Source of the DNA: JAPOXR01 sp963662395
GTDB taxonomy: Bacteria; Pseudomonadota; Alphaproteobacteria; Rhodobacterales; Rhodobacteraceae
Length of the DNA: 64,000 bases
Assembly (NCBI GenBank): GCA_963662395.1
Contig: OY759511.1
Span: forward strand, 62,001 to 126,000
Direction of reading: 5' to 3'
The stretch's first letter is position 1; each line of letters starts with the position of its first letter. This document shows, piece by piece, positions 36,591-46,377 of this stretch. Below the pieces are notes generated by a model that was not told the DNA's origin, searched no databases, and worked only from the letters and a program-made list of their open reading frames with translations. Both the position numbers and the translations under genes were made by a program.

Positions 36591-38135
36591 TCAGACGAAG
36601 CTGTCGGGATATTCCTCTCTTCGCCGGGCCATGAAGTCCTGCAGTGACTCCTCGATTGCCGGGTCCAGCGCCGGTTTCTGGTAGTTTGTCAGCAAATGGT
36701 CGACCCGTTGGCTGGCCAGGACCTGGGTATCCGGGCTGCCCCGCTCCTGCCAGGTCTCGAACGGCGCGTAGTCAAGCACTTCGGTTCGCCAGAACGCCGA
36801 TTTGAAGTTTGCCTGGGTATGGGCGCAGCCGAGATAGTGTCCACCCGGTCCGACCTCCTCGACAGCACCAAGCGCCTGCCCGTTTTCGCTCAAATCGACC
36901 GATTCTGCCAACCGGTGAAGAATTCCCAACTGGTCGGCGTCCATGACGAACTTCTCGTAGGATGAGACCAGGCCCCCTTCCAGCCAGCCGCAGGCATGCA
37001 GCATGAAGTTCACACCTCCATAGAATGCAGCATTGAGCGTGTTGGAGGTCTCGTAGGCGGCCTGTGCATCGGGCAATTTTGATCCGCACAGCGCACCTCC
37101 GGACCGGTACGGAAGGTTCATCCGGCGGGCAAGCTGACCGGCCCCGTAGACAATCTGGCTGGCTTCCGGGGTGCCGAAGGTCGGGGCGCCCGAATTCATG
37201 TCGATCGACATCACGAAAGCGCCGAATATCACCGGTGCCCCGGGCCGGATCAACTGATTGTAGGCGACGCCGGCCAGCACCTCGGCCAGCACCTGGGTGA
37301 GCGTGCCGGCGATGGTGACCGGCGCCATGGCACCGCCGACGATGAAAGGCGAGACGATGCAGGCCTGGTTGGCCTCGGCATAGACTTCCATTGCCCCCAT
37401 CATCATGGCGTCGAATGTCAGCGGTGAATTGATGTTGATCAGTGAAATCAGCGCCGCGTTGTCCGCCACGAACTCCTTGCCGAAGACCAGCCCGGCCATC
37501 TCCACCGAGTCGCGGGCCCGGCATGGTTCGGTAACCGACCCCATGAATGGCTTGTCCGACAGCGAGATATGGGCGTGGAGCATGTCCAAATGGCGCTTGC
37601 TGACCGGGATATCGGTTGGCTCGCAGACGGTACCGCCGGAGTGATGCAGCCATTGTGACATGTAGCCCAGCCTGACCAGGTTGCGGAAATCCTCGATGGT
37701 GGCGTAGCGTCGCCCCTTGTCGAGATCGCGCACGAAAGGCGGCCCGTAGACCGGAGCCAGGACGAGGCTCCGTCCGCCGATCGTGACCGACCGCTCCGGA
37801 TTGCGGGCATGCTGAACGAAGGAAGGCGGCGCCGTCGAGCACAGGCTTCGGGCCAGTCCTCGTGGAATTCGCACCCGGTCTCCATCGATGTCGGCTCCGG
37901 CCTGGCGCCACAATTCCAGCGCACGCGGGTTGTCCGAAAAGGTGACACCCACCTCTTCGAGGATCCTCTCGGCATTGGCCTCGATGATCTCGATCGCCTC
38001 GTCGGACAGGATTTCGAAATCGGGCACGTTCCGTTCAATGTATTTCCTGACATCGACCGTGATGCGAGTCCGCTCGCTTCTTCTTGCGGCTCCACCGCCT
38101 CGACGCCTGCGAGAGGAATTTCCATCGCCAGTCAT
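36591..38135 (-). CDS. Trimethylamine methyltransferase (MttB) family protein, non-pyrrolysine type
   Basis: A 514-residue COG5598 TIM-barrel protein (EEVGVTFSDNPRALELW, then GSVTEPCRARDSVEM, PFIVGGAMAPVTIAGTLTQ, GALCGSKLPDAQAAYET, VSSYEKFVMD, GPGGHYLGCAHTQANFK). No in-frame TAG occurs, so the pyrrolysine of archaeal MttB is absent. Such proteins (MtgB-like) are thought to demethylate quaternary amines such as glycine betaine onto a corrinoid protein, but no corrinoid gene is seen here. ATG 38135 is chosen; the Arg-rich N-terminus (SSRRRRGGGAARRSER) is odd. Confidence 0.85.
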   Translation of the reverse strand: MTGDGNSSRRRRGGGAARRSERTRITVDVRKYIERNVPDFEILSDEAIEIIEANAERILEEVGVTFSDNPRALELWRQAGADIDGDRVRIPRGLARSLCSTAPPSFVQHARNPERSVTIGGRSLVLAPVYGPPFVRDLDKGRRYATIEDFRNLVRLGYMSQWLHHSGGTVCEPTDIPVSKRHLDMLHAHISLSDKPFMGSVTEPCRARDSVEMAGLVFGKEFVADNAALISLININSPLTFDAMMMGAMEVYAEANQACIVSPFIVGGAMAPVTIAGTLTQVLAEVLAGVAYNQLIRPGAPVIFGAFVMSIDMNSGAPTFGTPEASQIVYGAGQLARRMNLPYRSGGALCGSKLPDAQAAYETSNTLNAAFYGGVNFMLHACGWLEGGLVSSYEKFVMDADQLGILHRLAESVDLSENGQALGAVEEVGPGGHYLGCAHTQANFKSAFWRTEVLDYAPFETWQERGSPDTQVLASQRVDHLLTNYQKPALDPAIEESLQDFMARRREEYPDSFV

Positions 38136-38385
38136 GATTCGCTGTCTCCGTTGTGTTTCGGGCCGAGATTGGCAACCGCACCCGCGTTCTACCTGCACAT
38201 TTTCCGGATAGCAGCAATGAATTCGATTCGGCACCGGTTTGCCGGTGCAGGACGGATGACCGGATTCGTCGGCTGCACGGCCTCCCGGCAACTGGAAGTC
38301 GGCCCGCCAATCATTTAACTGCTGATGGCGGCCGGGCATGCCGCGTTGCACCGTGATCGGCCCGGCATTCAACAACGAGGATACC

Positions 38386-39945
38386 GTGGATTCCCAGCTT
38401 CTGCTGATCATTGATTTCGGAAGCCAGGTCACGCAGCTGATTGCCAGGCGGCTGCGCGAAATTGGCGTCTATTGCGAGATCTGCCCTTGCCACCTGGTCA
38501 ACCCGGAGCTGATCCGGAACCGCTTTCGCCCGAGGGCGATCATCCTGTCGGGCGGGCCGGGAAGCGTCGCCGAGCCGGGACACCCTGCCCCGCCGGTCGA
38601 GATCTATGATCTGGGAATTCCGGTGCTGGGCATCTGTTATGGCCAGCAGGTCATGATGGCCCAGCTTGGCGGTATCGTCGAGCAGGGCCTGCACCGTGAA
38701 TTCGGGCGGGCTATCGTGTCGGCAGAGCCGGGCCAGGGCGGTGATGACCTGCTGCACCAGCTGTTCGAGGATGGGGGCGAGACGGTCTGGATGTCGCATG
38801 GCGACCGGGTATCGAGAATGGCGCCAGGGTTCGAACCGATCGGCAGTTCGCCGAATGCACCATTGGCCATTGTCGCCGACCGGAAGCGAAAATTCTACGG
38901 ATTGCAGTTTCACCCGGAGGTTCACCATACCCCCAATGGCAACCGGTTCCTTCGCAACTTCGTCAGAATTGCCGGCTTCGCCTGCTCATGGTCCATGGCG
39001 GCCTTCCGCGACCAGGTGCTGACACGGGTCAGGGACCAGGTCGGCGAGTCCAGGGTGGTGTGCGGATTGTCCGGCGGTGTCGATTCTGCAGTCACCGCCC
39101 TGTTGTTGCACAAGGCAGTGCCCGACCAGGTAACCTGTGTATTCGTCGATCACGGCCTGTTGCGCAAATCCGAGGCGCAGCAGGTAGTGTCGATGTTCCG
39201 CAGCCATTTCAACATTCCGCTGGTCCATGTGGAGGCGGCCGACCGTTTCCTGGCTGGAATTGCCGGCCAGACCGACCCCGAGGACAAGCGCAAGACGATC
39301 GGGCGGTTGTTTGCCGACGTCTTCACCGAGATCGCCGACACGCTGGAGGGTGCCGAGTTTCTCGCCCAGGGAACCCTCTACCCCGATGTCATCGAATCGG
39401 TCAGCGTCACCGGCGGCCCATCGGTGACGATCAAGTCGCATCACAATGTGGGCGGATTGCCCGAGAAACTGGGATTGAAGCTCGTGGAGCCGCTGCGCGA
39501 GCTGTTCAAGGACGAGGTCCGAGAGCTTGGCAGGCAACTCGGTCTGCCAGAGGAGTTTGTCGGCCGCCACCCCTTTCCCGGCCCCGGCCTGGCCATCAGG
39601 TGTTGCGGCGAGATCACCGCCGAGCGCTTGCACCTTCTGCGTGAAGCCGATGCAGTCTATATCGACCAGATCAGGACCCACGGCCTTTATGACCGGATCT
39701 GGCAGGCCTTCGCGGTGCTGCTTCCGGTTCGCACGGTCGGGGTCATGGGAGACAACAGGACCTACGACCTTGTCTGCAGCCTGCGGGCAGTGACCAGTGT
39801 CGATGGCATGACTGCCGACTTCTTCGATTTCAGCCACCAGTTCCTGTCGGAGACCGCCAACCGGATTGTCAACGAAGTTCCGGGGATCAACCGCGTGGTC
39901 TACGATGTCACCTCCAAGCCCCCCGGAACCATCGAATGGGAATGA
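38386..39945 (+). CDS. guaA: GMP synthase (glutamine-hydrolysing)
   Basis: 519 residues. Glutaminase domain: LLIIDFGSQVTQLIARR, nucleophile Cys in GICYGQQVM, and LQFHPEVHHT. Synthetase domain: P-loop CGLSGGVDSAV. Dimerisation domain ends KPPGTIEWE, the conserved C-terminus. It converts XMP to GMP. GTG 38386 with GAGG five bases upstream gives the family length; an in-frame ATG at 38338 would add 16 non-conserved residues. Confidence 0.96.
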   Translation: MDSQLLLIIDFGSQVTQLIARRLREIGVYCEICPCHLVNPELIRNRFRPRAIILSGGPGSVAEPGHPAPPVEIYDLGIPVLGICYGQQVMMAQLGGIVEQGLHREFGRAIVSAEPGQGGDDLLHQLFEDGGETVWMSHGDRVSRMAPGFEPIGSSPNAPLAIVADRKRKFYGLQFHPEVHHTPNGNRFLRNFVRIAGFACSWSMAAFRDQVLTRVRDQVGESRVVCGLSGGVDSAVTALLLHKAVPDQVTCVFVDHGLLRKSEAQQVVSMFRSHFNIPLVHVEAADRFLAGIAGQTDPEDKRKTIGRLFADVFTEIADTLEGAEFLAQGTLYPDVIESVSVTGGPSVTIKSHHNVGGLPEKLGLKLVEPLRELFKDEVRELGRQLGLPEEFVGRHPFPGPGLAIRCCGEITAERLHLLREADAVYIDQIRTHGLYDRIWQAFAVLLPVRTVGVMGDNRTYDLVCSLRAVTSVDGMTADFFDFSHQFLSETANRIVNEVPGINRVVYDVTSKPPGTIEWE

Positions 39946-40349
39946 GCGGGGCGTCACATCGTGCGCCGGACGCCGAAGACGCCAGGCTGACGGGATGCAG
40001 GACGGGCGTTGGACCCTGACCATGCCTGCCGGCCTGGCTCAATTCGATCGTCGGCAGATTCTCGTGCCCGAATAACGATACGTCCCTTGATCGGAGGAAT
40101 GATCCGACCCGGAAAACCGGGGATGGCCGGGGAATTGCCCCTGGTCATGCGGGCAGAAATGCCCTCAAGCCTTGTGGTGATGTCCCCTGCGCTCGGTGGG
40201 CGCGGTCGTGGTCCACGGCGAGACCGTCGCCAGCGAATGTCGGACGCCGACCTCGCCGTCCCTCACGTCATTCACAAGAAAGCGGCGGCGCGGTCACCCG
40301 CGCCGCCGCAAATCCGCAACACCTGTTACTGAACGCAGGTGTCGATATT
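39946..40349. other. Intergenic region with the orphaned 3' end of a lost gene
   Basis: No complete gene. On the minus strand, directly next to the transposon end at 40350, the codons AAT ATC GAC ACC TGC GTT CAG are followed by TAA (40326-40328). About 17 bases later comes a strong terminator hairpin with a T-rich tail. This looks like the last codons (NIDTCVQ) and terminator of a leftward gene whose body has been replaced by the element. I cannot identify the gene. Confidence 0.5.
40282..40309 (-). terminator. Intrinsic terminator hairpin of the truncated leftward gene
   Basis: A 12-bp perfect stem GCGGCGGCGCGG with loop TCAC. On the minus strand it is followed by TTTCTTG, on the plus strand by AAATCC, so it reads as a terminator leftward. 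Confidence 0.7.
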
Positions 40350-40385
40350 GGCCTTAACCCAACATAGGTACCAAAAGTCCCACAA
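40350..40385 (+). repeat. Tn3-type terminal inverted repeat, class 'beta', outer left end of right copy
   Basis: GGCCTTAACCCAACATAGGT then ACCAAAAGTCCCACAA. One base differs from the partner at 57259-57294. From the 24th base it differs from the alpha class. A small hairpin (CCGGTTCC/GGAACCGG) follows at about 40390-40409. Confidence 0.8.
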
Positions 40386-40597
40386 CGGGCCGGTTCCGGC
40401 GGGAACCGGAGCTCTCAAAGGCCGTTGACGGGTAATTGCCCAGGCAAATGCCACTGTTTGTGGTTGAGAGCATCAAAATTTCCCAAAACTTCGCCTGTAC
40501 GGGCTTATCGGAGCAAAGGTACACGAGGCGACACAGGAATCTTTGCCGGCGGCGCCGTGATTGAAGCAGACCAGCGGCACCGGCGGACCTGCCGGGA

Positions 40598-41311
40598 GTG
40601 ATCTGGAGACCTATCGGTCAGCGGACCGGACCCGGAACCTCCGGGTTCACGATGATGGCTGTCCGCAAGACCATCGGCCAGCTGACGGCCTCAGTCGCTG
40701 CTCGACCCACGCCCAGGATCTTGAGGGCGCAGCGCAAAGCCTTGCTCGAGCTGGGTGTGGCCGAGGACCAGATCTACACGGACCATGGTCTGACCGGAAC
40801 CAGCCGGGACCGACCAGGCTTCGATCAGGCGCTTGCCGCGCTCCGCGAGAGCGACACGCTGATCGTGTCGAAACTGGATCGCCTGGCCCGCTCCGTTCCG
40901 GATGCGCGCGACATTGCCGAGGAACTGGAGCGGAAGGGCGCAAAGCTCGCTCTCGGCGCGGCAGTCTATGATCCCACTGGCCCAATGGGGAAAATGTTCT
41001 TCAACATCGTTGCCACCTTCGCCGAGTTCGAGACCGATCTCATCAGGGTGCGCACCCGCGAGGGCATGGCGATCGCAAAGGCAAAAGGAAAGTTGCGAGG
41101 GAAACGACCAAAACTGTCGGAAAAACAACAAAAAGAGCGCTGGCGAATGCATGACACCGGAGAATACTCGATCAGCGATCTTGCCGAGGCCTTCTCCGTG
41201 TCACGGCCAACGGTCTATCGAACGCTGAACCGGCAAAAAAATTCCTTAGAGATCGCGGTAGGAAACCGGGTTGCCCCGGTCCCCCCGCACAGATCCGGAC
41301 GTGCGCGTTAA
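40598..41311 (+). pseudogene. Second serine resolvase, N-terminus frameshifted (right copy)
   Basis: Same protein and same +1 shift as 12676-13389. The C-terminal codons after the HTH come from the 3' end of the group II intron (41252 onward), which is inserted immediately downstream of, and in opposite orientation to, this gene. The catalytic Ser strand is out of frame. Confidence 0.75.
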
Positions 41312-43161
41312 CGCATCCGGCTCCTGCCTCGGGTGTTGACGGCAAATCGCTGGTCTGGCCACGGGTGCCGGATGGTGGGTGTTGGCCAGTGCAGGCCGAC
41401 GAGACGGTCTATGACTGGCCAATCCGTGCGGTCTTTCTGCGAGCGCCTGCGCAGGGTGCGCAGGAACAGGCGTTTAACCGCCTCAATGAACGCTTTCAGG
41501 GCTCCAGAGGTACCCGGAACGGCAAAGTAGTTCAGCCATCCGCCCACGACCCTTCCGAGCCAGCGGGCCACCTCATGTTTTCCCATATGCATGCGTTTGC
41601 GCAGCTCTTCCTTGATCCGTCTGAGGGTCCGTCCTGCGCGCTTCCGCGACGGTCTGCGTCCCAACTGGAATTTCCCGTTTCTGGTCTTGCCGCAGAAATG
41701 CGTCATTCCCAGAAACTCGAAGGTCTCCGGTTTGCCCTGCCCACGGCTCTTCCGGTCCACTCTCGCGAACCGTCCGAACTCGATGAGCCGGGTCTTGTCG
41801 GGGTGCAGTTCCAGCCCGAACCGGGCAAGCCTCGCCCTCAGGTCGTCCAGGAAGCGCTCTGCTTCCCACCGATGTTGAAAGCCGGTCACGAAGTCATCCG
41901 CGTAGCGAACGATGATCATGTCGCCTTCCACCTTCCGCTTGCGCCATGATTTGTGAACCCAGTGGTCGAGCACATAGTGCAGGTAGACGTTCGCCAGAAC
42001 AGGTGACGCAATTGCCCCCTGTGGCGTGCCCCTGCCCGTGTCCGTCCAGCCGGTACCTTCCATGACGCCGGCATTCAGCCATTTGGTGATGAGGCGGATG
42101 ACCCGCTTGTCTCCGATGCGATGTTCCAGAAACCGGACAAGCCAGCCCCGGTCCAGGTTATCGAAGAATCCGCGGATGTCCGCATCGACAATCCAGTTGG
42201 CCTTGCGCCGTGTTATTCCGACCGCGAGCGCGTCGAGCGCATTGTGCGCCCCGCGCCCCGGCCGGAACCCGTAGCTGAACCCGAGGAACTCCGTCTCGTA
42301 GATCGGCACCAGAATCGTGTCCGCCACCGCCTTCTGGACGATCTTGTCTTCCAGTGAGGCGATGCCGAGCGGTCGTATTCCGCCGTCCGGCTTGGGTATT
42401 TCCACCCGCCGGACCGGCGGCGCACGATACGCTCCCCTGTGTATGCGGGCATGAAGGTCGACCAGACGGTCTCCCAGACCTTCCGCATACATGTCCCACG
42501 TCACGCCATCCACACCGGCGGCAGCGTCACGCTTGAGCGCGTGGAACGCTTCTTCCAGTACGGGCACCGTGATGTGGTGCAGGAGCGCAACCAGACGCGC
42601 TTCCGGGTTCTTCTTTGCAGCTTGCCGTATCCGGTCGGCCGCATGTGACACGCTTGCCCGCTTCTGCGCGCGGCGCGTGCTTTGGCTTCCCGGATTTCCC
42701 TCGGCCCCGGCCCTTGGCTCCACCGGCTCCGCCGGGCGTGGCCGCCCCTTGTTCGCAGGCTTCACAGCTACTATGGCCGGGTCTGACTTCTTCAGATCGT
42801 TCATCTCGGATTACGGATTACCTCCTTTTCGTTGCGGCCCCGCACGACTGCGGGGCGACCTGAAGACCTCCCAGGTCCCGATGGAGTGCTTCTGTGCGTG
42901 CCATGGTTCCTCGACCCCGGGATGCCCCGCTTCGCCTCACCAGATCGGCTGGCGGGTGTTGCCTTCGACCATGACAAAGATCTCGGCGCATCCGGTGCGT
43001 ACAATTTCGGGGCTCAATAGCCCGGCCCGCACATGCCGCTGCCGACGCTTCGCCTGACACCTCGCGATGTCCGGCGCACGGCTCGCGGTGAAAGTGGTGG
43101 TTAGCCTTTCCTTTCTGCGGGACTTTCACCCGCTGCACTCGCACCAGTTGGCCTGGCGCAC
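41252..43161 (-). mobile_element. Group II intron with RT/maturase (right copy, no inner intron)
   Basis: 1910 bp from GTGCGCC (43161) to CTACCGCGAT (41252). It has the same domain V/VI as the left copy. The site filled by the inner intron on the left is uninterrupted here at about 43099-43100 (GGCTAAC/CACCAC). The 5' flank reads CAGGATGACA, probably the exon-binding target. Confidence 0.88.
41308..42804 (-). CDS. ltrA: Group II intron reverse transcriptase/maturase (right copy)
   Basis: 498 residues, the same protein as at 11183-12679. RT blocks with YADD (residues 301-304) and a maturase domain are present; there is no HNH endonuclease. It could supply maturase for both the outer introns and, possibly, the ORF-less inner intron in the left copy. 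The stop lies within domain V. Confidence 0.92.
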   Translation of the reverse strand: MNDLKKSDPAIVAVKPANKGRPRPAEPVEPRAGAEGNPGSQSTRRAQKRASVSHAADRIRQAAKKNPEARLVALLHHITVPVLEEAFHALKRDAAAGVDGVTWDMYAEGLGDRLVDLHARIHRGAYRAPPVRRVEIPKPDGGIRPLGIASLEDKIVQKAVADTILVPIYETEFLGFSYGFRPGRGAHNALDALAVGITRRKANWIVDADIRGFFDNLDRGWLVRFLEHRIGDKRVIRLITKWLNAGVMEGTGWTDTGRGTPQGAIASPVLANVYLHYVLDHWVHKSWRKRKVEGDMIIVRYADDFVTGFQHRWEAERFLDDLRARLARFGLELHPDKTRLIEFGRFARVDRKSRGQGKPETFEFLGMTHFCGKTRNGKFQLGRRPSRKRAGRTLRRIKEELRKRMHMGKHEVARWLGRVVGGWLNYFAVPGTSGALKAFIEAVKRLFLRTLRRRSQKDRTDWPVIDRLVGLHWPTPTIRHPWPDQRFAVNTRGRSRMR

Positions 43162-43203
43162 TGTCATCCTGCACTCAGCCGGAGTCGACCCGAGAACAGG
43201 GAG

Positions 43204-43241
43204 ATAGGCATTGACGCTTGACGTATAGCGTCAATGCCTAT
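43204..43241. promoter_or_regulatory. Palindromic operator/promoter of the higBA-gajAB unit (right copy)
   Basis: 15-bp perfect arms (ATAGGCATTGACGCT and complement) around TGACGTAT. TTGACG at 43211 and TATACGAT at 43239 are spaced like -35/-10 boxes. The second arm overlaps the -10 region, as expected for HigA repression. higB starts at 43257. Confidence 0.75.
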
Positions 43242-43256
43242 ACGATAGGGAACTAC

Positions 43257-43541
43257 ATGATCCTAAACTATCGAGACAAGAAGTCGGAGCAGTTCGCGAC
43301 GGGGGAGTTCGTCAAAGCCTTTCAGGGTTTTGAAGATCAGGCTGCCCGGCGGCTGTCGATTCTGAACGCGGCGCTTTCGCTCGATACGTTGCGCGCCCTG
43401 CCGGGAAACCGGCTAGAAGCGCTCAAAGGAGATCGTGCCGGACAGTATTCCATTCGCATCAACCGGCAATGGCGCATCTGCTTCGAGTGGCCGGACGGTC
43501 AAACCGGGCCGGGCAATGTTGAAATCGTGGACTATCACTGA
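43257..43541 (+). CDS. higB: HigB/RelE-type toxin (right copy)
   Basis: 94 residues, the same as the left-copy HigB, with the same start choice after the operator. The C-terminal RINRQWRICFEW strand is conserved. Retention of an intact toxin-antitoxin pair in both copies fits selection for addiction even though gajA is destroyed here. Confidence 0.88.
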   Translation: MILNYRDKKSEQFATGEFVKAFQGFEDQAARRLSILNAALSLDTLRALPGNRLEALKGDRAGQYSIRINRQWRICFEWPDGQTGPGNVEIVDYH

Positions 43542-43558
43542 GGAAAGGAGATCAGGCC

Positions 43559-43861
43559 ATGTTCATGAGAGCTGTTCATCCCGGCGAAGTCCTGAAGGAC
43601 GAGTTGGAAGAACTGAATGTGACGCCGACGGAGTTTGCACGCCAGATCGACGTGCCGCCGAACCGCGTCAGCCAGATCATCGCGGGCAAGCGTGCCGTGA
43701 CCGGTGGCACCGCGTTGCGCTTCGGGCACTGGTTCGGCACCGATCCGCAGTTCTGGCTCAATCTGCAAAGCGCCTATGAAATCCGCCTCGCCGAGGAAAA
43801 GGCAGGTCGGGAGATCGCACGGCTGCCGGTGCGGGCCGGAACAACGCGGGCCGACGCGTAA
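43559..43861 (+). CDS. higA: HigA-type antitoxin (right copy)
   Basis: 100 residues, the same as the left copy. AGGAG precedes the ATG. XRE-type HTH at residues ~22-45. It is followed after 23 bases by the GTG start of the split gajA. Confidence 0.88.
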   Translation: MFMRAVHPGEVLKDELEELNVTPTEFARQIDVPPNRVSQIIAGKRAVTGGTALRFGHWFGTDPQFWLNLQSAYEIRLAEEKAGREIARLPVRAGTTRADA

Positions 43862-44202
43862 AGCATCGCGTAGAGACCGAACCCGTGCGCATTACCCGGC
43901 TCCACATTCAGAATTTCCGATCCGTCAAGGACCTCACCGTCGATCTTGGCGAGACAACCGTCTTGATCGGGCAAAACAACGCCGGGAAAACCGCAATCAT
44001 TGACGCTGTGCGTATTGTTCTCACGAGGCGATGGGGGCAGCGCGGAACGGGGTTTACTGAAAGCGACGTTCATCGCCCTGACCCCGATTGCGATCCGCGC
44101 ATACAGCCTCCCGTCACGATGGGGCTTATACGCCTAACTAGCCAAAAGGGGTTGACGCGCTCCCGCAATTGAGTCACAATGCTATCCAACATGGAGGCAG
44201 GC

Positions 44203-45156
44203 ATGACGCAGAAAGCACCGGGGCGCGCACACCGAATCGGCATGACGGTCATGGAGCTGTTGCGCCGGTTCCCGGACGATGCGACGGCGGAGCGATGGTT
44301 CGAGGAAACCCGTTGGCCTGACGGGCGTTTCTGCCCCGATTGCGGGTCGGTCAACACGGTCTCGATTGCGAGCCGCAAGCCCATGCCCTACCGTTGCCGC
44401 GATTGCCGGGCGCACTTCTCGGTGCGGAAAGGGACGGTCATGCAGAGCAGCAAGCTCGGCCTGCAGAAATGGGCCATCGCGCTCTGCATGATGACGACCG
44501 GCATCAAGGGCACGAGCAGCATGAAGCTCTACCGGGAAGTCGGCATTCGGCAGGCGACGGCATGGTTCCTCATGCAGCGCATCCGCGAGGGGTTCATCGA
44601 GGGCCACGATTTGCCTTTCCCCGGCCCGGTGGAAGCCGACGAAACGGCGGTCGGAGGGAAGCGCAAGAACATGTCGAAGGCGAAGCGCAAGGAGATGCGC
44701 GAGGCCGGGACCGGGCGCGGCTCGGTGGGCAAGGCCATCGTGGCAGGCGTCAAGGACCGGGAGAGCAAGCAGGTAAGCGCGGCGGTCGTCGAGCGCACCG
44801 ACGCGAAGACCTTGCAGCGGTTCGTGCTGGATCGGACGGAGAGCACGGCAACGGTCTATACGGACGAGTCGCGGGCCTATACCGGCCTTCCCCGCGCCCA
44901 TGAGGCGGTCAATCACTCGGCTGGTGAGTATGTGCGCGGCGAGGCGACGGTGAACGGCATGGAGGGCTTCTGGAGCCTGTTCAAGCGGGGCTACCACGGG
45001 ACATTCCACCACCTCTCCGAAAAGCACCTTGATCGCTATGTGCGGGAGTTCACGGGCCGCAACAATATCCGCGACATGGACACGCTGGAGCAGATGGCGT
45101 TCCTCGCCCGTGCGATTGTCGGCAAGCGGCTCCGCTACGCGGACTTGGTTGCATGA
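44203..45156 (+). CDS. tnpA: IS1595-family (ISXO2-like) transposase
   Basis: 317 residues. An N-terminal zinc ribbon (FCPDCGSVN...YRCRDCRAHF) recognises the ends. The ISXO2-type catalytic domain shows VEADETAVGGKRK, VYTDESRAYTGL and NGMEGFWSLFKRGYHGTFHHLSEKHLDRYVREF. The start at 44203 has GGAGG five bases upstream; two in-frame ATGs lie before it (44179, 44191). The stop overlaps the ATG of the methyltransferase gene. Confidence 0.92.
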   Translation: MTQKAPGRAHRIGMTVMELLRRFPDDATAERWFEETRWPDGRFCPDCGSVNTVSIASRKPMPYRCRDCRAHFSVRKGTVMQSSKLGLQKWAIALCMMTTGIKGTSSMKLYREVGIRQATAWFLMQRIREGFIEGHDLPFPGPVEADETAVGGKRKNMSKAKRKEMREAGTGRGSVGKAIVAGVKDRESKQVSAAVVERTDAKTLQRFVLDRTESTATVYTDESRAYTGLPRAHEAVNHSAGEYVRGEATVNGMEGFWSLFKRGYHGTFHHLSEKHLDRYVREFTGRNNIRDMDTLEQMAFLARAIVGKRLRYADLVA

Positions 45157-45170
45157 CAACGGCGGCACTA

Positions 45171-46377
45171 CTGTTTGATGCAAAACATGAGATCCCATTA
45201 TTTCGCCATGCGTGATACCGTCCTTCCTGCCGCCATCATGCGGCCAGTGAAATCAGAGGCAGGTCAATGGGCAGGAAATCGACAAGGCAGGAAATCAGGC
45301 TGTCAGGCGAGGATCGCAAGCGCCTCGACGGCGTCATCGGCAATCCGCGGAGCCTGCAGAAGCATGTCTGGCGGGCCCGCATCATCGTCGAGCCCGGCTC
45401 GGGCTGCGGGCCGGCAGAGACCATGCGCAGGACCGGCATGTCGACCGGGCGGTCCGGCGCTGACGGGACCGCTACCTTGCCGAGGGCGCAGGCGGGCTCC
45501 TCCATGACGCCACCCGTCCACCGGGGAAGAAGCCGATCCCCGGGGAAAGGGTGAAGGCCCTGATGAGCGGCAATGTCGCCGCCACCGGAGCACGGCAGTC
45601 ACTGGACACTGAAGGCCCTGGCCGAGGCCATGGGTGACTTGGGTGTCTCCACGGTTCGCGACATCCTGCGCCGCCATGGCCTCAGGCCGCACCAGGTCAA
45701 GACCTTCAGGGTCTCGCGCGATCCGCGATTCGAGCTGAAGGTCAGGGATGTGGTCGGCCTCTACGTCGACCCGCCCGACCACGCGGTGGTGCTGTCGGTG
45801 GATGAGAAGACGCGGATCCAGGCACTCGGGCGGACGCGGAAGCCGCTGCCGATGAAGCCCGGAGCCGCCGAGACCCGAACGCATGACTACAAGCGGAACG
45901 CCGCCACCTGCCTGATGGCGGCTCTCGATGTTGCCACCGGCAGGGCCGCCGGCCAGATGGTCGAGCGACACCGCTGCGAGGAGTTCCTCGCCTTCCTCGA
46001 TCATGTCGCCGAAGGGATCGAGCCCGGAACCCAGGTGCATGTCGTCCGGGGCGACGTCTCCTCCCGCAAGTCGGCCGAGGTCAACGAATGGCTGAAGGAC
46101 AACGCCAATTGGACCTTTCACTTCACCCCGGCCCCGGCCTCGTGGATGAACGCGGTCGAGGGGTTCTTCTCGAAGCTCTCGAGACAGAGGCTGAAGAATG
46201 CCATCTTCAATTCGCTTGACGAATGCGCCCGCGCGATCGAGAGCTGCATCGAGCACCACGATGCCGGTGATGCCCGTCCGTTCCGCTGGAGCAGGAAGCC
46301 CGAGGATCCGGCCCTCTCGTGGAAACGGGGGCACCGGAAGCTGCAGGAATTGGCATCAAATGAATGAATCAGACCAC
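45171..46377. mobile_element. IS630-family element nested in the IS1595 transposon
   Basis: It is bounded by TA at 45169-45170 and 46378-46379, the IS630 target duplication. The ends are imperfect inverted repeats (CTGTTTGATGCAAA against, inverted, GTGGTCTGATTCAT). Joining the flanks restores a continuous methyltransferase frame, which fixes the borders. Confidence 0.8.
45267..46367 (+). pseudogene. IS630-family transposase with compensating frameshifts
   Basis: The N-terminus MGRKSTRQEIRLSGEDRKRL and the C-terminal DDE domain (SVDEKTRIQALGRTRKPLPMKPG, HDYKRNAATCLMAALDVATG, FHFTPAPASWMNAVEGFFSKL) are IS630. The middle has left frame: RYLAEGAGGLLHDATRPPGKKP is readable only in another frame between about 45470 and 45580, and the original frame then returns. 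A stop at 45552-45554 interrupts it. The total span, 1101 bases, is a multiple of three. Confidence 0.82.

Noticed and set aside
36591..38135. Pyrrolysine (TAG) readthrough in the MttB-like gene
   Set aside because: No in-frame TAG interrupts the gene, so it belongs to the non-pyrrolysine branch.
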